Below, one piece after another: positions 10,591-25,200 of a stretch of DNA of 64,000 nucleotides. Within the stretch, counting starts at the first letter, position 1. Every line of letters starts with the position of its first letter. Below the pieces are notes generated by a model. The model saw only the letters and a list, made by a program, of their open reading frames with translations. It had not been told where the DNA came from and did not search any database. The position numbers and the translations under genes were made by a program. The DNA is from Dasyornis broadbenti (Eukaryota; Chordata; Aves; Passeriformes; Dasyornithidae), in the NCBI GenBank assembly GCA_013397935.1, contig VZRN01011464.1, forward strand, positions 1,720,244 to 1,784,243, written 5' to 3'.

Positions 10591-13500
10591 CACAATGCTG
10601 CTGTCTGAAATAACCTTTCTGGATTTCTATTCAGACCTTTCTTTCTCTACTGTGTGTCCCAAAACCTACAGGTTCAAAACATTCAAGCAAAAAAAAAATC
10701 TCAATTCCGAAGACCCATTTGTCACATATTTTCAATTATCATTTCAAGATCAAAACATATGCTTTGCTACTCTAGGTCTGAAAGAGTGCGGCAGGAGGTC
10801 AGGGAACAGGAGAAGGCAATTAGGAAAGCCTTCCCAGTTTATCTGACTGTTATGCAGCAAGCATCCACACACAAAAGCAAAGTTCTTCCTGAAAAAAGCA
10901 TCAGGAGTAAAAATGGCTACTTTGAAACAGATCAAGATAAGTGAAAAAATCGTATCACTTTAAACATATAATGTTTTAGACTCTCTAGTGTTATTTACAT
11001 TACTCATTTGCTTTTAGTTGCCTTAGAATGCATTGATGTTCTCTGGACTTTTCTCCTCTAATTTCCATTCAAGACACACTAGAATATAAGAGAGGAAGTT
11101 CTTCTGAAAAGGCACAGTCAGAAGCAAGGCATTAAGTATTGGTCAAGTATAAAAATCTCTAAAATACATAACCAGTATTTGTTACGTAATTATTTTAACA
11201 GGTAGATAATAAAGGAATTTGAAAACAAAGAACAGCTTTCCTAGCAAAACAAATATAGGTGCAATGGAATCTTCCCTTAATCTTTCATGAGAATGTTTTC
11301 ATTTACACTTAGATGACATTTTCTAATATGCTCTCACTGTTAAACTTCTCACACCAAACAAAAGATTCTTGCTGCAGGCAAGTATATTACTACCTAACTA
11401 ACAGAGCTAGTAAGTGACAAGACATGAGAAAAAGAAAATGAAAACAATTAACTGGAAATCTGTCAGAGAAGGCTGAAGCTCCACATTGTGCACCACAGCT
11501 GTGAAATATGAGAAAAGAGAGCAGCCAAGTCCAGTCTTTATCCACTTGAGTAACCAAGGCATGTGTAACCAATTTCTGTCCTCATTAAAGGATATAGCTT
11601 AGAAAAAATATAAAAGAAGGTTCCTTAAATTTCGCTCAGAAGATGCATCTAATTATTATACAGGAAGCATCAGATGACACATCTGAAATCATCATATTAA
11701 ATGTTTTTTCACTCATAAAATCACTTAGGAGACTAAGTACTAGGGCTCCTACTATAATCTGCAGACTTACCATTAGAAAGCAGAGACAAGTCTGTACACA
11801 GCTCAATTTTAAGACAATCAATAGAACAAAGGCGTGAAAAGACATCTTAGAATGACTTTATCATCCAGGAACATATTTCCAGTCTGAACATCAAAGCATC
11901 ATAAAGAATTCATTAAAAAGTTCAGGAATGAAGTCAACAAACCTACGGACAACAGAAATAAAAACGTCAATGAAGGAGAACTCCTAAGGTAATTAGAATT
12001 ATAACTATATTTTAAGAAATGAGATTACAATATAAAACACATGGATTAAAAAATTAATCCAAGTTACTGTTTATAAAATGCATTTCAGCACAAATGCTAA
12101 GGTGATGGAATAATTTTAAAGACTTCTTTTTGCAAGATCAGACAAATATAAGTGTACCCTGTCCAGATCAGGACTTCCACTACAGCTACTGTCATGTCTC
12201 CTGTAGATAGGAGGGAAGGTGCATAATAAAAAAAACAGATGAGCAACAAAAGGTGGAGACAGGATATTGAATGAGACGCACTTTTACTCCTAGCACAATA
12301 AAAAAAGCTCTAAGGTAGTAGGAATGTAAGAGTCAGTCTTTTCACTGGCATCACCCAATAACTAGTGTCAGCAGCAGCAAAAACATAGGAAAGGATTCCT
12401 GACAAACCTTTTTTTGTTGCTGCTGCAACTCAATTAGTCTTTTGCATTTAGTAATAGAGAGGATTGATGGTTAACTAGAAGTGCTCAGGAGGCACATCCA
12501 GGAGCTGGTGTCTCTCTGTATCATGGTTCTGTTCTCTCCTGTCCAGCTTGTGCTGACCCTTTGCATGAAAACCAAGCAAACCAGGGAATACAACCAGCTA
12601 CAAAGACCTTCCCCTGCCTCTTAAGGGGTTTATACCGCTTATCTCCTTTAAACAGATCATGACATCAAAAGACTATACCAGCTCATGGGCAGAGATAGTT
12701 ATGACAATGGAGTGACCTGAACCACCATGGGACTCGACTGTCCAGTTTGAAACTAAAATTAGGATGTGAAACAATCATAAAAAAAGGACAAAGGAATCTC
12801 TGATCCTATTTCAGAGTACAGCAACTAAGCCATTAATCTCTATTAACAACAAAGAACATACACAGCTCATCACAGAAATTTGTGTTGTGAGGAGTTCCAA
12901 ATGAACAGGCAGAAACTAAACATTTCCTTTCAGAATATCCTTCATTAACATATAAAGCTGCACTGAGGTACTTAAGGTAAAATATTTCACCTATCTTAGA
13001 ATGAACTTGCAAGAGGAAGTTTTCACTAAAATATTAAACTTTAATGCTACCAACTTTAAAATTCACTTAATTAAGAAGCATTAATGGTAAGGATTCCAAG
13101 CAGCAAGTGATTCCACAGACAGAGGATTTATGGAGGCACCCTGATGAAGAAGTAAGTTTATGGCAAAGATAATCAGGAATTAAATATTAGCAGAGGTTGC
13201 CATGCTACAAGAAACTTTGAACATGAAGTCAAGGTGAGCTTTTTGTGGGCGTGTGAGGGGAGTATAAGTAAACAGCAAATTCCTAAAGTGACAAGGGGAA
13301 ACTTGCCAACCTACAGTTACTCCCAGCAACTTTGCCGGAAATCTGGTAAACTTCCTACATCTTGGATACTGGACACGCAATCTAAATTTAGTGCCTTGGA
13401 AATATGATTGACCCAGAAGTATGTTAGATTATATAGGCACATAGACTTTCATCAAGTATTTTCTCTCAGCTGTGCTCCCACAAAATTATACTTTAAGGTT

Positions 13501-16500
13501 TTTGCTTTACTCTGACAAAACCAGCTTTCTTGCCAACTGCTGATTTTAGAACATTGCTCACATCCCAGTAGTAACACACAGGAAGATAGGGGCAACATAC
13601 TGGTTAACTTTCTGAAAGAATTGAAAAGTTCTACAGTAACTGTATAATCTTTACCATCAAAGAAGAATAGATTTAAATAGTTTGTGGAGAAAAGAACATC
13701 CATCACAGAAGGGATACACTTCACCTGCAAAGGATACTTATTTTAAAAGACTATTAGCTTTCACAAACACACGTACAGGAGCTATCAACAATCAGCCATC
13801 TCCTAGCCTACAGACAGCTTCACAACATACTACAATTATACGGCTCAACCTAAACTGAAATTCAGCCTTTTTATAGTCTCATAGAGTCCTTTCATACTGT
13901 TACAGTTAACACTTCAGCTTTCAGTAATGACAGTCAACCTAAGGGGATAAGAGAATGCCTTATTGAACACGCTAATAAGAAATACTTGAGAAAGCAGTGC
14001 ATTTGAATGCTGTTCTAGTACACTAACCATTTCCCTAGAAGATAAAGCTAAAAATTCATTGCACAGCATGTATCTGAGTGTGAACATCAGGGAAAGCTTC
14101 AAGTACCTAGGCTTCGTACCCACTACACATTTCTAGTAAAGGCATTATGAGCAGTTTATAACTGGTTACTGAAAGTTATTTCAAGGATGATTGCCAGCAC
14201 AGTTTCCCATTTAGTATCTGCCCTACATCAGATGAGTAGAAGTCCATTTTTTAGCTGTGGCACAACTGCACTTGGCCGCAGCAGAGCTCTGAAATGCACA
14301 AGGGCAGTGGGACACACTACCAGCACTAAAACCACATGACAACATAAATCACAGGATTGGACAGACTTAGGTGCATCTCTTTTAGAATGGGAGTCCAACA
14401 TCAGCAGCCTTCATTAAAGGCTGTATTTTAACACTAATTTATTGAATTGTAGAGAGCTGGTTCAGCATAGCTAAAGAACCTGTACTGTTGGACATCCAAT
14501 AGACTAAGTAATTCCAGACCATTATGTCTAGCCACTAGTCCAAATCAGTGTGACCAACAAAATTTTAACCAAAAACCTACATTACTATGTGGTGTCCAAC
14601 TGTGAAGGAGTCAAGGACCAGAGTAACCTGAAGAAATACAAATTAAGGTCCTCACTAGTCGATATTGTCTCAGATTTATAGAACAATCAAATCTTAATGA
14701 GTCTGGATGAGTAATTTTTTTTGTTGACCACAGGAAGGTTTTTTTCACTGTTGTGTGTTATCAGTATGGATCAAAACCACAAAATCCTTCTCCTCTTAAG
14801 AATATCTCAAATTGTGTCCAGTAGAAACAACCACAACTATCATATAGTAAATGCAATGCCCCCAAAAGATAGCATTAGCCTTACACAAGAGTATTTTCCA
14901 AGTTTCAAGCTCTCTCTTGTTCAAAAGATAAAGAAGTAAATCCATCTCATACAACGATTAAGATGTCAACAAAGAATAAAATTCCTGCATAATTAAAGTG
15001 TTAAGGCCTTTCTCTGGCATCTCCAGGACAGCATCTGAGAAGAACAGCCTAGGATAGCCACGAATCATAGTAAAGAGACATGAATATTTAGCAAAGCGTA
15101 ATCAAGAAAGGACTATTTCTCACAGTACTGATTTTCCTACACTGAAATTCTTCAAGTCAAGGAATATTTTTAATCTGAAAACCAGAGCCTATGAAATGGG
15201 AAAAAGTGAGCCATGACACTTGAGAGACGACAGACAAGAACCACCTACAGGCTAGAGTGTGAAAGTTTATTAACATAAAGCTCAGTTTACTCAGACTATT
15301 AAAAGAAAACAGTTTAGCAGTTACAAAAAAATTGCAGTCATCTTTAATAACAAACAGGCAGTAATTTAAAAAATACTCAGGATATTCTATGATTCTAAGT
15401 GTTAGAACGACTTCAACTGTGGGGTCCAAGGCAACTCAGCCTCAACATTAATACTATCTACAGAACAGCTCATTTTGGGAAGAAACTATTCTTAAACAAA
15501 CAATTTTTTCTATCCAAAATTATTTTGAGATTATTCAAGGTTACAGTAATCAAAAAAAACATGTTAAGAGGAAATTTATCTTGAGACAAAGTCAGAAAGA
15601 GAAAGTGGGATTTAATTAACCAGAGGCAAAAGAATCAAGACAATTATCCAGAAAACGTGAAGCAAAGGTCTTTGCAACTATTCAAGCCTATAACCACACT
15701 TAGCACTACAGATGTCAATTTACACTTCCCAGTAACCCAGAATTAGTCACCCATATTCAGTCTTTCTTTATGGCTACCATATGTTCCTATTAATCCAGGC
15801 TATGAAATATCCAGCCAGACCCCACTCAGCTCCCTGAGTTCCCAAGTATCCCACTGAGAATGCCATACTGGGAACCCATGCCAGTAGCTCATAGCTGTAG
15901 ATTCCATTTCAGAAAGATACCAGAAATGGTAAAGAAATGCATTTTTCAATCATTATAGCAATAATAGAGTAACAATCAACCCTAAAAATTAGTAAAAGCT
16001 ACCAAAAGCAACTAGTCAAAAGTCCTAATTTGTTCTGTTTCTGAATTAATTTTGATCAAGAACCATTTGCAAAAATCTGCAACTTGTAAGAGGTAGATGT
16101 TTCATTGTGAAAGTGAAGCAGCTTAGATGTTTATAGCATTCAACACTTATTTTTACCATATTGTAAAAACTTTTCACTTCAGAAAATAAGTGCATTTTTT
16201 ATTTTCACTTGAGAATTATGAATACAACATGGTAGTTTTCTTTATGACAGCTTGTATAAACAAGTAAGTCAAGCACTACTTGATCTGCTTTAAGAGTGGT
16301 TTCAGTTTAAATAAATAGTAATTGAGATAGGTAGTGCTTTGCTGCAGATATTTTTTAGCACCAGCACTCTATGTGCTGCTCACACATAGGAAGAACTGGC
16401 AAATGAAGGTGGCCAGGTCCTAAGGCAGCCCCAGACACAGATAAGGAGTTGCTTCCCCTTCTAGTGGCTACTCCCTGTCCAGCAAGGCAGCGGATCAGGA

Positions 16501-19500
16501 TGTGTATCTACATCTCAGCTACCCCATTTGCCATTTGAAGCTTTTCATCTGGTGGCTGGCATGGACTTGTGCTGAGGCATAGATCACCACAAGCAGTAAC
16601 TGGGAGACTGGAGATGGCAATCCGGCTCTTTCTGCTGACTTAGCCATGCAAACTGCAATTTCCAGCAGGGAAGTACAGTTTTATAATGACCCAGAAAGAT
16701 GGGTCAGAGCTCATCTGCATAGCCATTCATATATGCCAGAAATTCAGCATTATGAACATAATCTTGTACATGGTTTAAAAAAACCACTCCCACATCAAAA
16801 ATCCCAGAACAATGGTTGAATGCTTCAAGGATTAGGACATATTTTCTGTGCAGAGAAAGTTTATTTTCTAACTTTACACTTTTGCTTATATACCATATTT
16901 TCCTAGTTCTACTACAGTGATGCTTTACCCAACTTACAAGAATTCCAAGAGAAGCAATATCTATACAAGCACAAACAAGCTTTAGAAGCTGAACTACAGC
17001 TCAGACAAAAGCATGCCTTCAAGTTATACCTGAAAGCTATAGTTACACTCTTCAACTAAGACCTAGATTATCTTTAACAGCGCCTCTTTCTACAAGGGCA
17101 GTTATTAAAACAGTGAAACTGGTTAACTTCTCTGCAAACTGCTTTAGGTGTCACTGAGTTAAGTCTAGCAACTGTCTCCAAACATGGAGCTTCAGATGAA
17201 GATAAGCGGAAGAATGAATTTTCTTACCTACCACTTGCAATTAATTATTAAAAAAAAAACCAACTAGAAACACTAATCTCATTGCAAACTCAGTATTTTA
17301 GAGAAAAAAAACCTAACATTTTAAAGAAAAAGTAACATTGAATGAGTTAATTCTCTATTCAGAAAAGCCATTCAAAAAATACTGTCTGTCTAATGTATAT
17401 TCCCAGTAATTTTCTGCTTACCATGGGTAAATACATTGCAGATATCAATACAGAGAACTATATTTTTATATGAATTGCTATGTTTATTTATCCACTTGTG
17501 CAGCAAACAGCATGACTCGTAGGAAGACAGGTACCAGTTATATGGTTTTATAACTATTGCTCTAAAAAATAAACAGAAGCCCTGTAAGTCTTTTACAGCC
17601 TAAGGCTTGATTTTAAAAACTAAGTTTCAATTATATCTTTATAATGCAAGTAGCACTCATGACAGTAATGTAACTATAACTACAGTTATAATGAAAATAC
17701 AGGAATCACAGCAATTGCTCAGTTTCTTTCTACACTAGCAGATTCATATACAACCAAGTTCATGTCTACAAATGTAAGTGATCCATGTAGAGATAATAAA
17801 ACATCTTTTCAACCATATGGGAAAATATTTGCACTACCGGAGGGTAGGTGGAGGTAGAAATCAGTATAGTACTTCTTCCTCAAGATATCTTCTGTAGCAC
17901 GCACATTTTGCATGCTAGGAAGAGTAAGGCTGTTCCCAGTGCACGTGGATTATGGCTACCAGTGCTGCCCACTTCTTTGCTTTTTGAGAAGCGGCTCATC
18001 TTGAACGTCTGGCTTGCATGAATCCTTCTCCTCATGGTCTTGAGTTTTCCTGTTGCTAATTCAGTAACAGCTGCTAAGTGCCAGTGCAATGTAACTGTAA
18101 TAGAAGAACATTATATGGAGGAACCCCTAGTAAAGATCTCTCAAGAAAAGTGGTAAAGTCTAAGAGAGGGTTTTAACTATTAGGACAAGGATCTCACATT
18201 AGAGTGTCCTTAGTAGCAGTCTAAACCAGTTCTGAATTTCTTCATGTCACACAGGTTTACACACAAAAATGACTTGGGACTGCTTTCCTAGACTATCACA
18301 ACTGCAGCATTCATGGTCTAATACTCAAGCTCTCAAGGGATACAAGGTTACTTTAAACGATTTTGATGTGTATTTACTTCCACCAGAGGCTTATACTGAG
18401 AGAAAAAAAAAAGATGCTACAAGTGAAGAATGAGACTGCTGCACTTGAGGAGAAAAAAAGCAAGACAGTAGTGTCAAGTGCTAAAAGCAAAAAAGGAACA
18501 GATCAACTATTCCATTATCAATGTCTAAGGGACAAAAGGCTGAGGAAGCCTCAGCTAACCAGGAGTGGATCAATGATGCAGGTGGAAAGAAATGACTGCT
18601 ACATTTTGTCAGGGAAATGGACTGCCAAAGAGCTTTCTGGGAAATGTTGCTGTCATGACTTTCAATTTTTGACAACTTTCAGTTCTCCAGATGCATTGTG
18701 ATGGACAGTCATCTTCCAAACAACAGATGTAATTCTAGTAACAGAGTTGCTTTACTTTAATGTTTATTTTGCACTTTGTTAGATCTCTGTGCTCAGAGCA
18801 TTGAGCACAACTCCTGAGGTCCCCCTGTGAAGCAGCTCTTTCCTGCCCAATTTTCATTCTCCAGGCACATTAGCAGGGGAGGATTAAGGCAGAGCTCTAT
18901 GTCAGCCTGCAGAGAAAGCTGGGCAAACACTGTGTTGTTCTTGGTAGATCTCATTAAGTGATACAAGACTTAGGTAACTCTAGATAACCTAGAGATTAAG
19001 AGGAAATAAAGATGGGTATCTAAAGTGCCTTTCTGCAACTCAGGGCACTGCACTGATTCTCCTATCCATCAGCCTGCTGTGCTGCCCCTATCCAGAGAGA
19101 GAATAGTGAAAACAAGAAATTTAAGAAAAATTAGGAGTTGCAATTTTAAAAAAATCATATTTGACAGTCCCATTACAATTAACACAGATACAGCAAGTAT
19201 CTCTAAGATAAAATCTACTTTTCCTGTGACTTGCACTATCCAAGTTGCAATAAATCAGTGTAAGCTGTCAGACAACAAGCTGGGCAATGAAATACTCCAC
19301 TGCTTCAGTTTGCTGTCTGCCAGCCTCTAAGTGACCCAGCTTTTTTGTACTTGAGGCACAGCTACTACAGAGTAGCAAATTTTATTTACTCCTGCATACC
19401 TGTTTCCACTTAGAAGTGGATTCCATCCTTAAAACTGAAAGGTTTACAGTTAAAAATGAAGCCACATTCTCCTTCGAAATGACAAGACATTTTCATTTAA

Positions 19501-21493
19501 GGTTCAATCTTTAAGCGAAAAGATACATGCACAGGCTACCACTGAGAAAAATAACTAAATCCAGTGTCTCTCTGAAAAACAAACCTTGCAGGTTCTGTGA
19601 TTATAGCATTACTCCACTTTCACAGAGAAAAATTTATGAAGAAATTGCCAAATTTGAGGATAACTGAAATTTCTAAGACCAGAGCAGGGAAGGATTCTCT
19701 GCACCCTCACCGGACTCTTTCTAAAGAAACTCTATCAAGTAATTACTGCCTCCCATCTTGATTTTCCCCATATCACATTTCACCTGATCTTTTAATTAAG
19801 TTTTAATAAAGCAAGATTTAATTGAAACATCAATTATGGTAAAACCTAGCTACATATAATTGAATTTTCACTCAGAAGTAAAAATTACTTTATTTACATT
19901 TTAAAACACTTTTGGTCTACTTCCTCTTTCTTATTACCCAATACAAAAGGTAAAGACTGCTGACAATACTGCAGGAGAGCAACACCAGAAGGCAGAATTA
20001 ATTACCCACTGGGGAGGAATCATTAAACTGAGTACTAATAAAGTAACTGAAAGTAGAAAAGGAAGCAGTTGCGATAGCTTCTAATAAAGCACTAGGAACC
20101 GGCAATGAAGCACAAAATAGCTCATAGGTGACGGGATCTCTGAATTAGTCACTACCCACTCCTACCTGCCCAGTTAGTATTATTTATACTTGCATGCAGT
20201 AAGAAAATATTAAAACCACAGTATTTTCCCCATAAAATGTTACAATCAATTGTAAAAGCACACACGTGGATGACAGGCTTTTGTCAATGAGGTTGGGAAG
20301 AAACCTCTCCTCTAGAATACTACTCTCCCTGCCATCAAAGATAACCTCCTTAATAACAGAATCCTCTGCCTTAATACCTGTAACCTACTGCAATAATATA
20401 ACAGCTAGAAAAGCTCCCCACAGACTATGCTTCCAATGCAGTGTGTGCTTTCAGCACTTTAAATGTCTACCGCTTGTCATCATGAGATCTACCTTTCAAA
20501 TACTGTCAAGTTCATATTCATTTTCACCTGCTCATTCTGAGTTTACACTGCTGTCCTTTCCCAGTTTAAAGGACTTTTTAACTGCTAATATGTACAGGCC
20601 CTTTGAGAAGAGTTTTAATATCCCATATCAGAAAACTCAAGCTTAGGTATAATTTACCAAAAGCATTTAGTGGCAATCCTTTAATACCTCTTGTGCCAAT
20701 TGCTTGTAAGGCACAGAACAGGCTTGTGGGAGAAACTGAAGAATAAGAATGGTCAATGATACAGTATGACAGATTACATCCTGGAAGTTAAGTCTGCATT
20801 AATCCACTGAGATACATTTTAGAATCTTAGCATTTTAGAGGTGGCTAGATTTTTGGCAATCTTTTTCTCCTCAATGACAAGTATGTGACAATTTGTACAT
20901 ATCTGTATCTAATCAATGCAGTTTTCACTTCCTGTTAAGTAGAGTTACCTACAGTTACAAAGTCAAATGGGAATTAAATAATAAACTTTAAAATTAATTA
21001 AATAGCCATTAAGTGTAATTTGTTACAAATAATTTACCTGCATTTCAGTAAAACAATGTCAGGCTGTCCTGGGACAAGACTTCTCTGAGTAGTACCACCA
21101 ACAGTGCTGTCTGTCTAAAGGCCAAACACACACCAAGGAGGGTCAGAGAAGAGACCTGACTAGAGAAGAAATTACCTGAGAAACTGAAAATCAGACTGTG
21201 AAGTCCATTAACAGAAACTGCAGTATTGAACAGGTTATGACTAACAGAAAAAATTATTTCTATTTTTTTTAAATAAGTCTATCTTCTGAAAATGCAAACT
21301 TCAGTTCCACCTTACAGAAAGAAAAATGGAGGCAATAAAGCACCACAGTCACTTGATGACCCAAATGCCAGAAAGTGAAAAATCCAAGAATTACAGATTG
21401 GTCTTACATTTACTAAGCAAAAGACTGCATTAGACACTTGGGGAATCATTGTGCAGATCAGGTGTTTCAACAGTACAACAGACATTTTATTAT

Positions 21494-21690
21494 TCATAGA
21501 AACATAGAATGGTTTGGGTTGGAAAAGACCTTAAAGATTATCTGGTTCCCACCACCCTGCCCCAGGACAGGCAGGGACATCATCCCATCCACTAGACCAA
21601 GTTACTCAGAGCCCGTTCCAGGGTGGATCCACAATTCCTCCAGGCAATCTGTTCCAATGCCTCAGCACCTTCATTGCAATATTTCAAGTG
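21494..21690 (-). mobile_element. CR1 LINE 3'-end fragment
   Basis: The block ATAGAATGGTTTGGGTTGG with AAGACCTTAAAGATTATCTG is the complement of the CR1 3' terminus. It is followed by the usual CAGGCAGGGACATC and ACTAGACCAAGTTACTC-type blocks and a TGTTCCAATGCCTCAGCACC block. The copy is about 200 bp, 5'-truncated as CR1 insertions usually are, and lies in intron 1. Confidence 0.9.
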
Positions 21691-22022
21691 AGTGACAAAG
21701 GCAAACAACCACATGCATGTATTTAACTTGTTTTAACATAAGACTGTAGTTCAGGCTCCTGTTTATGCATTACACAAAAAACTTCATGCTATGGCAAGAT
21801 GAGTTCGAGGCTTTGTGTCTGTTGTTCTTTGTATCAACATGAAATCAATTTTTTTTTCTTGCAATAGTGTTCTTGCTACAATTGTTTCTACAGCACACAA
21901 GCAAACGGAATGGGTTCCAGGTTGTAGAACAGGCAACCACATCTGGTATATGCACTGGCAAAGTTTACCGTGACTTAGAAAACTGATGCCTACACACCCT
22001 GTAATAAAACAAATTCCAGAGT

Positions 22023-22270
22023 AGAGAACACACAGAGCAAGGATGAAAGTGAAATGCAGCAGACCAGACACTTCTTGGCATATTATTGCTTCAGGGATGT
22101 ATGTATTTTAGCGGCTGATAATGTATGACAAATAGAAATCCAAACCAAAGAACACTCAGAACTGTGAAAAAGAGACAGAGTAAAACACACACTTCTCAAC
22201 CTATTACTGCTTTAGGGACACAAGTATTTCAGTGCCAATAGTGCAGGACAAATAGAAATCCAAAGAAAGA
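22023..22270. repeat. Diverged 120-bp tandem duplication
   Basis: Two adjacent units of about 120 bp (22023-22142 and 22143-22270). The clearest shared blocks are GACAAATAGAAATCCAAA, starting 120 nt apart (22128 and 22248), and CACTTCT (22069 and 22189). TATTA-TGCTT-AGGGA blocks also match. The sequence just before 22023 (AACAAATTCCAGAG) looks like the edge of a third, more decayed unit. The origin is unknown; it may be a duplicated piece of an unrecognised repeat. Confidence 0.7.
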
Positions 22271-25200
22271 GCCATACATTGTGTCTGGATGATTCAGCTA
22301 CATTGGGAACATATTTGTGTGAGACTGAGAAGCATGCACACAGGCATTATGTTTGACTACAACTAGCTGAATCATTTACTTCAAGCAAGAAACAGAGCAT
22401 TGCTTTAAGCAAAACACCACAGAAGATGAATATAAGCACTTACAAATAAATACTATGTCTGCTATCTTCAAATATCGCTTGAAAAGTCTTACAAACTTTT
22501 CTAGAAAATCTGCCTAAAGCTATACTTTTCAGTTGTAGCTCAGTATGATATCCATATCTATCTTACAGACTTAATTTTATATGAACCTACTATTACCTGA
22601 TGAACAGATTTGTATCTCCTGTAAAGTACTGTAATAACTTGTAGTTCATCAAGATCATGAGGTAAAGAAATCAATTTTGCTGTGAGTGTGCCAAGTCAGG
22701 CCTCTTGAAATTCTTTCTCTTGCTCACTGCCACAGCACAGATGAAAACTAGTTGCCCTGTGCAGGTGTTAAAACATACAAATCCATGTAATATAAGTCAA
22801 GAAACACATCCCTATTTGATAAAATTTAACAAAAAAGGACTAAGACAAGAGCTATATATCCACACTTGACTAAAAAACTTAAAGAAGCAGAAAGAATGGC
22901 CAAATACCCCAAAGCCATTCTTCATAACTTCTCCTGTCCTCCAGAGCCCTGTTGTGGAATGTTTCAAACAAACTAATCCTGAAAATCTGTACATTCGCTT
23001 TACAGTATCCTCTTGCATAACCATCTTCAATCTCCTTTTTTCTCACCACAAAAATACAATAAGCTCCTAATTAAAATACCCAGCAATATAATTTTGTGTC
23101 ATTACTCAATTCTTCCCGTGCATACACACACATGTGGAATTCTCCAGATGTCTGCATTCCTTTCTGCTTCCCAATGTGGCTGTCTTGAAGGCCAGGATTA
23201 GACAATGCTTCTCACCAACATGGGCCAGGAAAGACAAGTATGGCAGACGAAATACTGAGGTTCAAACAGTACTACTTTAGCACTCACACTTCCAGCACCT
23301 CCTTCTATGGACCAGTGCAAGGACTGTGGTTTCCCTACATCACAGTCCAAATGAAACAATTGGGGTAAAAAGCAATTGCAGCTAGAAAAACTGAAAAACT
23401 GACTAGTTTGACTACAGCAAAGTAGTTCATAAGAAGTTCCCATCACACTTAACACACAAGCACAGTTTCACTCCATATATACCAGAAAAAGTCTCCAGGA
23501 AGAAAAGCAGAATGAATACCAAAGCTTGACACAGCAGGCTAACAGGCAACCCAGGCTTGCCCTCATGCAAGCAGCACACTGCCATAGAGATTTATGCCTC
23601 AGCAATCCCTCTAAAACAGTCACACACACAAATCCATACTCAGGGATCAAAGATAAAAGGGAGCATATAACCGTAAGCAGAGGCTCTATTAAATCAGTCA
23701 GAAACATGTTAAGATTCTAGGTAAGGAACACCAGAAAACATGCATATAGTCCATTAGAAGTTTCACCACTACTGGGTGAATTACTGAAAATTAGCTTCTG
23801 GATAGATTAAACACAACTGTTCTAAATATGTGGCTCAGATCTTGCTAAAGATCCAACTGGTATTACAGGAGACAGGACTGCCGGTCTTGAGCTACAAGGA
23901 AAAGCCTTCTCTGCACTCCTGTGTACCAAGCGGAGCACTGTTTCCTCCTGTGCAAGGAAACACTCCACATCTAAGAGGATAATGATTAATAGCCCACACA
24001 GTACTTGGGTGTCAGGCAAAGTAATTAACTTTGAATCAGGAAGAGGCCTGCAGACTGATAAAACAGACAGCTTTTGAATGAAAAAAAGGAGTAGGTGGGG
24101 ACAGAGTAGGTAGAATCAAAGCCAAAATACAAACAGTATCTCTTCTTATTTTAAAGTCGCCATCAACAGACATAACAGAAGGTAAAACAACAAAGCATGA
24201 CCTCAAAAATACGCCATGAAACTACAGCTTTTTCAGAAGCACGCAGTCTGTTGAACACAATAATATTTTGTGTACCCCCGCTAGTAAACCTGCAGACTGG
24301 GGTCAGGAACAGAGTGAAGCCCTAAACCTGCAGGACAGTAAGCTGCACAGAGGAAAACATATAAAGCACACAGGTGCAAACAACTATTGTGCCCTACCCA
24401 ATGTTGCATTTTATGATAAATAATATCTTCTCATCCAAATTGTCAAAGAATTTAGTAAAGTACATTCCCACTCACTAAGAGGGAAATTAACATTGTTTGT
24501 GTAATGCTCTACTCAATGTGTGCCCACATTTCTGCTATATGCACCAATGATTTTTTCTAGGAACATGCCAGTCAATCATTAAAAGAGAAAGGATATGTGC
24601 TTTATTTCTCCTCCTACCCAAGAACAACATACAGCACAAAACCAGACCCAAATACTAGCTCAAAATATTCTCACAGTGATTGAATTTTTGGGCTACAATA
24701 TCATGAATGCCTATGTACAACATTTAGCCTCTTCCACCCCTATCTTCAGGATCCTCAAATTGCCCAGGCGGCTTTGGATTTCATTCGTACCAAGCTGTTC
24801 CAATGTGAATTGGACTGGTGAGGTCAGCAGCACCTATGATTAATGCAGGAGCAGGGAGTCTACTAGGCAAAAGACTTAGCTGAACTCCATAGTGAATAAA
24901 ACCAGACTTACCTTTTCCCCTCAGGCAGATCCCCCATTCCTGTGCTGACATAGCTACTACTGACCTCAATAGTCCAATAATCAAGGACCTGTGAACAAAC
25001 AAAAAAGGTCACTTGTATGCAAACATCTGTTGAAGTACATGCTTGAAGTACACACAGCTTTGGACTTAACCATTACTTCCTCCATGCTCAGTGTGCTCTA
25101 GTTCATCCATTATCACACTGCCTTCGTCAGATGTTAGACTCTCCATCAGAGCTCCAACCAACAATCCTAAAAATCCTAACCAAATCAGAGAACAAGTACT

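Noticed and set aside
15386..15400. ATTCTATGATTCTAA resembling the CR1 octamer tail
   Set aside because: The sequence before it shows no CR1 3'-end blocks, so a CR1 copy cannot be supported.
20266..20646. 126-codon plus-strand open frame in intron 1
   Set aside because: No recognisable family, no splice or promoter context, antisense to SLC2A13; treated as chance.
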